Source: Desulfarculaceae bacterium (lineage in GTDB: Bacteria > Desulfobacterota > Desulfarculia > Desulfarculales > Desulfarculaceae). From it: 64,000 nt of DNA. This document shows, piece after piece, positions 1-6,064 of this stretch. The stretch lies in assembly GCA_020444545.1 (NCBI GenBank), contig JAHLKT010000002.1, forward strand, positions 1 to 64,000, read 5' to 3'. A program made the translations under genes and the position numbers. Numbering within the stretch: the first letter of the stretch is position 1; every line of letters starts with the position of its first letter. The notes below the pieces were generated by a model, which saw only the letters and a list, made by a program, of their open reading frames with translations, did no database searches and was not told where the DNA came from.

Positions 1-1
1 C

Positions 2-85
2 GCCACCGGGGTCACCATCGACGAGCTGCCCATCACCCCGGAGCGAGTGCTCATGTCCCTGAAACGTAAAGGTCTGGGGAAGTAG
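2..85 (+). CDS. Xanthine dehydrogenase-type molybdopterin subunit, C-terminal end (partial)
   Basis: Only the last 27 residues are inside the window; the reading frame is open at the left edge and stops with TAG at 83-85. The visible tail contains TIDELPITPERVL followed by a basic end. This resembles the C-terminus of the large molybdenum-cofactor subunits of the xanthine dehydrogenase, aldehyde oxidoreductase and hydroxybenzoyl-CoA reductase family. Those enzymes hydroxylate aromatic or aldehyde substrates and transfer electrons through FeS and FAD subunits. The assignment rests on a short tail and the substrate cannot be guessed. A DUF2080 gene follows after 9 bases. Confidence 0.55.
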   Translation, partial: ATGVTIDELPITPERVLMSLKRKGLGK

Positions 86-94
86 GGGGGAGTC

Positions 95-280
95 ATGGAG
101 CGGGCCGCCAAACCGACCTGCCGCCGGGGAGCCGAGAAACCCCGGGTACGGCCGGTGCGCTTCGAGCTCTACGGCGAGGAGATCGTGGAGAAGCAGGTGG
201 CGGCCAGCGGCAAGAGCGGACGGGTATACCTGCCCGTGGAGTGGCTGGGCAAGAGGGTGAAGATAATCAGGGTGAATTGA
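95..280 (+). CDS. DUF2080-type small protein
   Basis: A 61-residue protein. After a basic, Cys-containing N-terminus (about residues 1-22), residues 23-61 match the DUF2080 pattern: FELYGEEIVEKQV, then SGKSGRVYLPVEWLGK, then a VKIIRV end. This looks like a small SpoVT/AbrB-like beta fold. In archaea such proteins are annotated as transposon-encoded or transposase-associated, but no transposase is seen here. An AGGGGGGAG-like ribosome site lies just before the ATG. It sits between a molybdenum hydroxylase gene and a DUF89 gene, 10 bases before the latter, so probably in the same operon. Function unknown; family call moderately sure. Confidence 0.6.
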   Translation: MERAAKPTCRRGAEKPRVRPVRFELYGEEIVEKQVAASGKSGRVYLPVEWLGKRVKIIRVN

Positions 281-290
281 TAGGGAGGGC

Positions 291-1223
291 ATGACTCAGT
301 CGCCTTTTGAGCGGGGGCAATTTCTTAAGCCATTTCCCACGTGCCGCCTGTGTCTGGAAGAGCTGACCAATACCGCGGCGGAGCTGGCTGCCGGAGACGA
401 CCCTGAACTGCGCCGCCGGGCTCAAACGGCGGCAAGGGCGGCACTGGGGCAAAGCGAAGGCCCGCGCCTGTCCTCGCCCGAGGTGGCCAACCGCATCCTG
501 CGCGCCATTCGGCAAGAGACCGGAGTCCAGGACCCCTACCAGGACTTCAAGGCCAAGGAGCAGGCCACCGGCAAGCAGGTCGCCGCCCGGGCGCGGAAGC
601 TGATAGGCGCCGACCTGGAGTCCCTGGTCAAACTGGCCGCCCTGGGCAACAGCCTGGACTTTTTCAAGCCGCCGCACGAGGCCATGGCCGAGGTGGAGCG
701 CAACCTCGCCGCTGGGGTGGAGTTGCATCGCAACGACATCCCCCGTTTAGATCAGTTCTTGGCCCAAAAGCGCGGGACGGCCCTTTACCTCACCGACAAC
801 TCGGGCGAGATATTCTTCGACCTGCCGCTGTACCAGCACCTGGCCCGCCATTTTGAACGGGTGGTCCTGGTGGTCAAGGGAGGCCCGGCCCTCAATGATC
901 TCACCCGGCTTGACTTGCGAGCCTCCGGTCTCATGCCGATGTTCCCCCATCTGGCCGACACCGGAGTCGATGGCGCCGGGGTGGAATGGAACCTGGCCTC
1001 CCAGGAGTTCAAGGAGCTGGTGGCCCGGGCCGATCTGATCGTAGCCAAGGGCATGGCCAACTTTGAAACGCTATGCCCCCTCAACCTGCCCGGTCCGTTT
1101 TTTCATATATTCCGCGTCAAATGCCAGCCCATGCGCGATTATTTGCACGCTCCTCCAGAAAGCCATTGGGCCCTGTGGCGCGAGGCCGGCACGGCCTGCC
1201 AAGCTCCGGAATCCGAGCCCTAG
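291..1223 (+). CDS. DUF89 / ARMT1-like damage-control phosphatase family protein
   Basis: A 310-residue protein of the DUF89 family, metal-dependent phosphatases that clear damaged or excess phosphometabolites. Visible marks are an N-terminal CxxC (C18, C21), the metal-site motif DNSGEIFFD (D169, N170), and KGMANFET near residue 253, where family members carry the catalytic Asp/Asn and Lys constellation. The helical N-terminal half (residues 25-140) is also typical. The ATG at 291 follows GGGAGGGC closely. In many anaerobes DUF89 genes lie beside molybdenum or other redox enzymes, as here. The exact substrate cannot be read from sequence. Confidence 0.8.
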   Translation: MTQSPFERGQFLKPFPTCRLCLEELTNTAAELAAGDDPELRRRAQTAARAALGQSEGPRLSSPEVANRILRAIRQETGVQDPYQDFKAKEQATGKQVAARARKLIGADLESLVKLAALGNSLDFFKPPHEAMAEVERNLAAGVELHRNDIPRLDQFLAQKRGTALYLTDNSGEIFFDLPLYQHLARHFERVVLVVKGGPALNDLTRLDLRASGLMPMFPHLADTGVDGAGVEWNLASQEFKELVARADLIVAKGMANFETLCPLNLPGPFFHIFRVKCQPMRDYLHAPPESHWALWREAGTACQAPESEP

Positions 1224-1347
1224 CCCGCATATTTTCTGAGGATTGGGCGGCAATGAGCGGCGAACCTGTATTCATGGGGCCTTTATAAAAAGGCGCCAGG
1301 GTGATTGGGATCATGCGGGCTGGCAGCCTGGAGGGGGGGTAGGGGAG

Positions 1348-2598
1348 ATGGTTATGGGGGACGATCCGCGGGTTCTTTTGTTGGCCACCATGGACACCAA
1401 AGGCAACGAGGCCATTTTTGTGCGCGACTGCCTGTGCGGGGCCGGTGCGGCGGTGCGAGTCATGGACGCGGGCATACGGGGCCAAAGCCCGGTTCCCGTG
1501 GACATAAGCCGGGAGCAGGTGGCCTCCGCCGCCGGGACCACCTTGGAGCAGGTGCAGAAGGTGGGGCACGAGGGGAAGGCCCTGGACTTCATGATCGCGG
1601 GGGCTACCACCCTGGCCAAGCAGGCCTATGAAAGCGGCGAAATCGCCGGGGTACTGGCCCTGGGAGGGTCCATGGGCACCACTTTGGGCACGGCAGTGAT
1701 GCGCGTTTTGCCTCTGGGCGCACCCAAGGTGATGATCTCCACCATGGCCTCGCGGGACACCCGGGCCTTTGTGGGCACCAAGGACATCATGATGCACCAC
1801 GCGGTCTGCGACCTGGCGGGCCTCAACCGCATCACCCGTATGGTGCTGCGCAACGCGGCCCTGGCCATGGCCGGCATGCTGCGGGCCGGGCCCCAAGAGA
1901 CCGCCCCGGTCCGCCCCTTGGTGGCCCTGTCCACCCTGGGCACCACCGAGGCCTGCGCCCAACTGGTCCGGGCGCGTCTGGAGCAGGCCGGCTTCGAGGT
2001 GGTGATCTTCCACACCGTTGGCTCAGGTGGCCAAGCCATGGACGAGTTCATTGCCAGCGGCCAGGTCGACGCAGTGGTGGATCTATCGCTTCACGAACTG
2101 GCCGACCATGCATTTGGCGGCGATTATGACGCCGGGCCGGAACGGGCCAAGGTGGGCCTGTCCCGGGGCCTGCCCACCGTTCTGATCCCGGGCAACATCG
2201 ATTTTCTGGTAACCGGCCCCATGCATCATGCCGAGCGGCGCTTTCCGGGGCGCCAGTATCACGCGCACAACGCGGCCATAACCGTGGTCAATAGTCAGAC
2301 AGAGGAGCTGGTAAAAATGGCCGCTGTTTTGGGCGACCTGCGGGCCGGAGCTTCTGGTCCGGTGGAGGTCATGATCCCGGCCAAGGGGCTCTCCGCCTTT
2401 GGCGCCGAAAAGGGCCCCTTTCACGATCCGGGTAATATGACGACGTTCATCGAGGCGGTGCAATCCCACCTCGGGGAAAAGGCGACGATTTTACCCTGGC
2501 ATGTCAATGACCAGGAGTTTGGCCTAGCTGTAACTGAAGCCCTGCTGCGTCTCTTGGGGCATGAAAATAACAATCTTCCGTCAGGGAGTATCGTATGA
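1348..2598 (+). CDS. Tm-1-like ATP-binding domain / UPF0261 family protein
   Basis: About 416 residues. The start (VLLLATMDTKGNE) and the Gly-rich stretch ALGGSMGTTLGTAVM match the N-terminal nucleotide-binding domain of the UPF0261 family, whose plant member is the tomato virus-resistance protein Tm-1. A second domain begins near STLGTTEACAQLVR, and IPAKGLSAFG lies close to the C-terminus, as in this family. The bacterial function is unknown. The frame is open upstream to 1243, but the family starts just before VLLLATMD. ATG 1348 and ATG 1354 both fit; 1354 has the better spacing from AGGGGAG at 1341. The gene follows DUF89 on the same strand after 124 bases. Confidence 0.8.
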   Translation: MVMGDDPRVLLLATMDTKGNEAIFVRDCLCGAGAAVRVMDAGIRGQSPVPVDISREQVASAAGTTLEQVQKVGHEGKALDFMIAGATTLAKQAYESGEIAGVLALGGSMGTTLGTAVMRVLPLGAPKVMISTMASRDTRAFVGTKDIMMHHAVCDLAGLNRITRMVLRNAALAMAGMLRAGPQETAPVRPLVALSTLGTTEACAQLVRARLEQAGFEVVIFHTVGSGGQAMDEFIASGQVDAVVDLSLHELADHAFGGDYDAGPERAKVGLSRGLPTVLIPGNIDFLVTGPMHHAERRFPGRQYHAHNAAITVVNSQTEELVKMAAVLGDLRAGASGPVEVMIPAKGLSAFGAEKGPFHDPGNMTTFIEAVQSHLGEKATILPWHVNDQEFGLAVTEALLRLLGHENNNLPSGSIV

Positions 2599-2742
2599 GG
2601 CCTAAATTGTCGGGTGATTACCGTCACGGAACAAAAAGGTTAGTCGGATTGACGGCTACCGGCATGCCAAGCGCTGCCTAGAACTCATTGGGGCCGAGAT
2701 TGATGATGATGTGTTCAACTTGCTATGATTTGGGGGAAACCA

Positions 2743-2775
2743 AATAGCCTGCGGATAGCCTACAGATAGCCTACA
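2743..2775. repeat. Three tandem 11-base units
   Basis: The units are AATAGCCTGCG (2743-2753), GATAGCCTACA (2754-2764) and GATAGCCTACA (2765-2775). The last two are identical and the first differs at three positions. They lie about 65 bases beyond the 3' end of tRNA-Val. Function unknown. Confidence 0.85.
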
Positions 2776-2785
2776 TTTTCACGCC

Positions 2786-2828
2786 GAAAAACGGAAAGGA
2801 GTTAGCCCCAAATAGAAGCTAACTCCTT
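2786..2828 (-). terminator. Rho-independent terminator after rluB-tRNA-Val
   Basis: A perfect 11-base inverted repeat, AAGGAGTTAGC (2796-2806) and GCTAACTCCTT (2818-2828), with an 11-base loop. Read on the minus strand it starts 12 bases after the tRNA CCA end and is followed by TTTCCGTTTTT, so it should end the rluB/tRNA transcript. Confidence 0.75.
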
Positions 2829-2839
2829 AATATTAATAA

Positions 2840-2914
2840 TGGTAGGCCGGACGGGATTTGAACCCGTGACTTCCACCGTGTGAGGATGGCACTCTCCCGC
2901 TGAGTTACCGGCCT
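2840..2914 (-). tRNA. tRNA-Val (anticodon CAC)
   Basis: The minus strand folds into a complete cloverleaf. The 7-bp acceptor stem pairs AGGCCGG with CCGGCCT. The D stem is ACTC/GAGT with loop AGCGGGA. The anticodon stem is CCATC/GGTGG with loop CTCACAC, giving anticodon CAC (Val, codon GUG). The T arm contains GGTTCAAATCC. The discriminator is A and the 3' CCA is encoded (2840-2842). Its first ten bases overlap the stop end of rluB on the same strand, so it is probably cut from the rluB transcript. Confidence 0.95.
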
Positions 2915-3720
2915 TTATGTGCTTTCCCAGAGGGGCTTCCGCCGCTCCGAGGGCTCTTTTTTACACCATCATCCGGTGCTTTGCAAGAGGTCTTAAGCCC
3001 TGCGGCCCGCTTAAGTGCGGCCAACTCGCCGCCCTTGAGCTGGCGCGAGGCGCCCACCGGCAGGTCGCCCAGGCGCAGGGGCCCCAGGGACATGCGCACC
3101 AGGCGCTTGACCGGATGGCCCACCGCCGCGCACATGCGCCGGATCTCGCGCTTTTTGCCCTCGATGAGGGTGAAGCTCAGCTTGCTGCCGCTCTTGGTGG
3201 CGGATTTGATGCCCACCTTGGCGGGCGCGGTCTTATGTCCGCCGATCTCCACCCCGGTGCGCAGGGCCTCCAGGGCCCGTTGGCCCGGGCGGCCTTCCAC
3301 CCAGACCAGGTAGCGCTTTTCCACCTCGTGGCGGGGGTGCATCAGCCGCTGGGCAAGCTCGCCGTCGTTGGTGAGCAGGATGAGCCCCTCGGAGTTGAAG
3401 TCCAGCCGCCCCACGGGATAGAGCCGGGCATCGGCCTCCGGGGGCAACAGGCCCAACACAGTGGGCCGCCCCTCGGGGTCTTCCACCGTGCTCACCGCCC
3501 CGGCGGGCTTGTGCAGCAGCCAGTATTGCTTGTGCTCGGGCGGGGGCAGGGGCTTGCCGTCCAGGGTGATGCGCTGGCTGGCCGGGTCGGCCGAAGCGCC
3601 GGGCTGGTCTTGCACCACGCCGTCCACCGCCACCCGTCCGGCGGCGATGATCTCCTCGGCCGCGCGGCGGCTGGCCACGCCGGCCTTGGCCAGAATCTTT
3701 TGCAGGCGTTCGCTGGGCAT
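2905..3720 (-). CDS. rluB: 23S rRNA pseudouridine synthase, RsuA/RluB family
   Basis: A 271-residue enzyme that converts uridine to pseudouridine in 23S rRNA (E. coli RluB acts at U2605). An S4 RNA-binding domain occupies residues 4-50 (RLQKILAKAGVASRRAAEE). The catalytic domain carries the family motif GRLDFNSEGLILLTNDG with catalytic D107, and KKREIRRMCAAVGHPVKRL further on. The last 40 residues are a basic, Ser/Gly/Lys-rich tail, common in this family. It lies 5 bases after scpB, the usual scpA-scpB-rluB order. Its stop codon lies inside the 5' end of tRNA-Val. RluB rather than RsuA or RluE is inferred from this context. Confidence 0.9.
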   Translation of the reverse strand: MPSERLQKILAKAGVASRRAAEEIIAAGRVAVDGVVQDQPGASADPASQRITLDGKPLPPPEHKQYWLLHKPAGAVSTVEDPEGRPTVLGLLPPEADARLYPVGRLDFNSEGLILLTNDGELAQRLMHPRHEVEKRYLVWVEGRPGQRALEALRTGVEIGGHKTAPAKVGIKSATKSGSKLSFTLIEGKKREIRRMCAAVGHPVKRLVRMSLGPLRLGDLPVGASRQLKGGELAALKRAAGLKTSCKAPDDGVKKSPRSGGSPSGKAHKGR

Positions 3721-3725
3721 GGGCC

Positions 3726-4610
3726 TCAGGCCGTACGGGGTTCCGGATCGGGTTCGGGCTCCGGATCCGGATCGGGTTCGGGCTCGGAGGGGGCCTCCGG
3801 GGCTGCTTCCTCGGTGGGCTCGGGCTCGGGGGCGGCAGCCTCCTCCGCCGCGGCCTCCTGGAGCTCGGGGGACGCGGCGGCCTGATCGCCCTCGGGCTGG
3901 GGCGGCTCCAAAAGGGGCTTGCGCACCGGCTGGCGGGCCACGGCGGCGGCCTCCTCCAGCACCTTTTGCTCCGCTTCGCTCAGGGGCTTAAGCGGGGTCT
4001 CCAAGGGGATGAGATCGTCCAGGGAGGGAGCGGCGGGCACGCCCAGGGGCAGGCCCGGGGCTTCGTCGTCGGTGGGGTCGCCGTCGATGCCGGCCAGGTT
4101 CTCCAGCTCCTCCACGGTGGGCAGGTCCTTCAGGTCCTGAAGGTCGAACACCTCCAAAAAGCGGCGGGTGGTGGAGTAGATCAGAGGCTTGCCGGGCAGG
4201 TCCTTGCGCCCCGCCACCCGGATGAGGCCCTTTTCCATGAGGGTGCGCAGGATGCCGCCCACCTCCACCCCGCGGATGCGCTCCACCTCGGCCTTCAAGA
4301 CCGGCTGCTTGTAGGCCACGATGGCCAGGGTCTCCAGGGCGGCCTTGGACAAGCGGGTGACCTGCTGCTTGCGGAGCTTGCGCAGCCAGTAGGCCAGGTT
4401 GGGCTTGGTGCGGAAGCTGAAGCCGCCGGCCACGGCCACCAGCTCGAAGGAGCGCTCCATTTGCTGGTACTCCTCGATCAGCTGGTCCAGGGCCTCCTTG
4501 ACCGCCGCCCGGTCCTCGGCCTCCATCACCTGGCAGATCTGGGCCAGGCTCAGGGGGCTGTCCGAGACGAACAGCAGCGCCTCCACGATTCTTTTGGTGT
4601 CCCGGCTCAA
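3726..4610 (-). CDS. scpB: Segregation and condensation protein B
   Basis: About 294 residues. ScpB binds ScpA and SMC and controls chromosome condensation and partition. Residues about 1-185 hold the two winged-helix domains (RIVEALLFVSDSPLSLAQI; ETLAIVAYKQPVLKAEVERIRG; GLIRVAGRKDLPGKPLIYSTT). The rest is a long acidic, Pro/Glu/Ala-rich tail ending in alternating Pro-Glu and Pro-Asp, so the protein exceeds the usual length near 200. The proposed start is TTG at 4610, overlapping the scpA stop as TTGA. An upstream ATG at 4667 lies deep within scpA and is unlikely. GGGAGAGCGAGG precedes the TTG. Confidence 0.9.
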   Translation of the reverse strand: MSRDTKRIVEALLFVSDSPLSLAQICQVMEAEDRAAVKEALDQLIEEYQQMERSFELVAVAGGFSFRTKPNLAYWLRKLRKQQVTRLSKAALETLAIVAYKQPVLKAEVERIRGVEVGGILRTLMEKGLIRVAGRKDLPGKPLIYSTTRRFLEVFDLQDLKDLPTVEELENLAGIDGDPTDDEAPGLPLGVPAAPSLDDLIPLETPLKPLSEAEQKVLEEAAAVARQPVRKPLLEPPQPEGDQAAASPELQEAAAEEAAAPEPEPTEEAAPEAPSEPEPDPDPEPEPDPEPRTA

Positions 4611-5377
4611 GCCTCGCTCTCCCGTTCTCCGGCCGAAATTTGGAAATACACGCGCAGCACGCCCCACTGGGCTTCCTGGCCCGGCGGCGCGGCCATCCGC
4701 TCCTGGTAGAGCCGGATGAGGCCCAGGCGGGTCAGCTCCAGGAGGGCCAGGAAGGTGACCACCAGTTGGGGCCGGGAGCGCGCCTTTTCGAAGAACTCTT
4801 CAAAGGTCATGGTTTGGCGGCGGCGCAAAAGTTCCAGCATCTGACTGATGCGGTCCTCCAGGGAGACCCGGTCCTTGGGCAGCTCCAGCACCATCTGCTC
4901 GTGGCGGCGGGTCATGAGCTGGCGGAAGGCCTCGATCAGCTCGAAGACGCCCGCCTCGATGACCTCCTCCTGGTCGGCCTTGGCCTTTTCCAGCTCCTTG
5001 TGGCCGCCCCCGCGCGCGAACACGTCGCGGTCCAACCACACCCGCTGCTCCAGCTTGTCGGCCGCGGCCTTGATGCGCAGGTGCTCCTTGAGCCGCTCCA
5101 CCAGGTCGGTGCGGGGGTCGTCCTCCTGCTCGTCCTCGCTGGAGTCGTAGGAAGGCAGGAGCATCCGGCTCTTGATGTGCAGCAGGGTGGCGGCCATGAC
5201 CAGAAAGTCGCCGGCCACCCCGATGGACAGATCGCGCATCAGGTCCAGGTACTCCAGGTACTGATGGGTGATCAGGGCCACCGGGATGTCGTAGATGTCC
5301 ACCTCGTTCTTGCGGATGAGGTGCAACAGAAGGTCCAGGGGACCTTCGAAGATTTCTAGTTTGACGGCTACATCCAT
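4607..5377 (-). CDS. scpA: Segregation and condensation protein A
   Basis: 256 residues. ScpA is the kleisin that bridges the SMC heads. The N-terminus shows the family start LEIFEGPLDLLLHLIRKNEVDIYDIPVA (quoted in part), followed by the ALITHQYLEYLDLM helix. The C-terminal winged helix ends with FLALLELTRLGLIRLYQ. The middle is charged and helical, as expected. The stop overlaps the scpB start by TTGA, so the two are translationally coupled. An M50 protease gene ends 15 bases upstream. Confidence 0.93.
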   Translation of the reverse strand: MDVAVKLEIFEGPLDLLLHLIRKNEVDIYDIPVALITHQYLEYLDLMRDLSIGVAGDFLVMAATLLHIKSRMLLPSYDSSEDEQEDDPRTDLVERLKEHLRIKAAADKLEQRVWLDRDVFARGGGHKELEKAKADQEEVIEAGVFELIEAFRQLMTRRHEQMVLELPKDRVSLEDRISQMLELLRRRQTMTFEEFFEKARSRPQLVVTFLALLELTRLGLIRLYQERMAAPPGQEAQWGVLRVYFQISAGERESEA

Positions 5378-5392
5378 GCCCGGCCCACCTCT

Positions 5393-6064
5393 TTAGTAGG
5401 GCAACAACAGGTTTAGCACGGAATGGGCCGGATAGAGAACCAGGATGCTGATGAGGTCCGGCATCCCCGGCAACCAGCGGGGCAAGAAGATCAGGGCCAG
5501 CAGGATGACGAAGCCGTAGCGGCTTAGCTCCTGGTAGCGCATCGCCGCCCGGGGGCTGAGGAGCCCGGCCAGGATGCCCGAGCCGTCCAGGGGCGGCAGG
5601 GGGATCAGGTTGAAAAAGGCCAGGATCACGTTGACCGTGACCCCGGTGAGGAACATCTGGGCCAGGAACCACTTCCAGGTGGCGTAGCCCGCGAAGACCC
5701 CGCTGCTAACCAGGAAGTAGAGCACCACCGCGATGACGATGGCGAACAGGATGTTGCTCACCGGCCCGGCGGCCGAGATCCAGATCATGTCGCGGCGGGG
5801 ATCGCGCAAGCGGCGTCCGTCCACGGGCACCGGCTTGGCCCAGCCGAAGCCCGCCCCGAACCAGGCGGTGACGAAGAACACCAGGGTGCCGGCCGGGTCC
5901 AGATGGCGCAGGGGGTTTAGGCTCAGGCGGCCGCGCATCTTGGCGGTGCCGTCGCCCCGAAGCCAGGCCACCAGGGCGTGGGAGGCCTCGTGCACCGTGA
6001 GGGCCATGAGGATGGGCGGGGCCAATACGGCCACCTTGATGAGGAAATCGGTTATGCCACCCAT
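5393..6064 (-). CDS. Site-2 protease family membrane metallopeptidase (M50)
   Basis: A 223-residue polytopic membrane protein. The zinc-binding HExxH is HEASH (H25, E26, H29) in the first membrane segment, and the third ligand is D160 in NLIPLPPLDGSG. Length and arrangement fit the short M50B group of site-2 proteases without a PDZ domain. The substrate is unknown. Its ATG overlaps the stop of the tRNA nucleotidyltransferase by one base (TAATG), so the two are coupled. In many delta-group genomes this gene sits directly upstream of scpA, as here. Confidence 0.88.
   Translation of the reverse strand: MGGITDFLIKVAVLAPPILMALTVHEASHALVAWLRGDGTAKMRGRLSLNPLRHLDPAGTLVFFVTAWFGAGFGWAKPVPVDGRRLRDPRRDMIWISAAGPVSNILFAIVIAVVLYFLVSSGVFAGYATWKWFLAQMFLTGVTVNVILAFFNLIPLPPLDGSGILAGLLSPRAAMRYQELSRYGFVILLALIFLPRWLPGMPDLISILVLYPAHSVLNLLLPY

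Larger units (their letters stand above)
2599..2839. other. Non-coding gap between the Tm-1-like gene and tRNA-Val
   Basis: About 240 bases, visibly richer in A+T than its surroundings. It holds an 11-base tandem repeat (2743-2775) and a strong inverted repeat (2796-2828), both listed separately. The + strand also has a short protein-like stretch (SRIDGYRHAKRCLELIG and on to a TGA near 2728) without a convincing start, perhaps the end of a decayed gene. I see no intact gene here. Confidence 0.6.

Noticed and set aside
95-280. Part of an active transposon (DUF2080)
   Set aside because: No transposase, inverted repeats or target duplication is visible around it.
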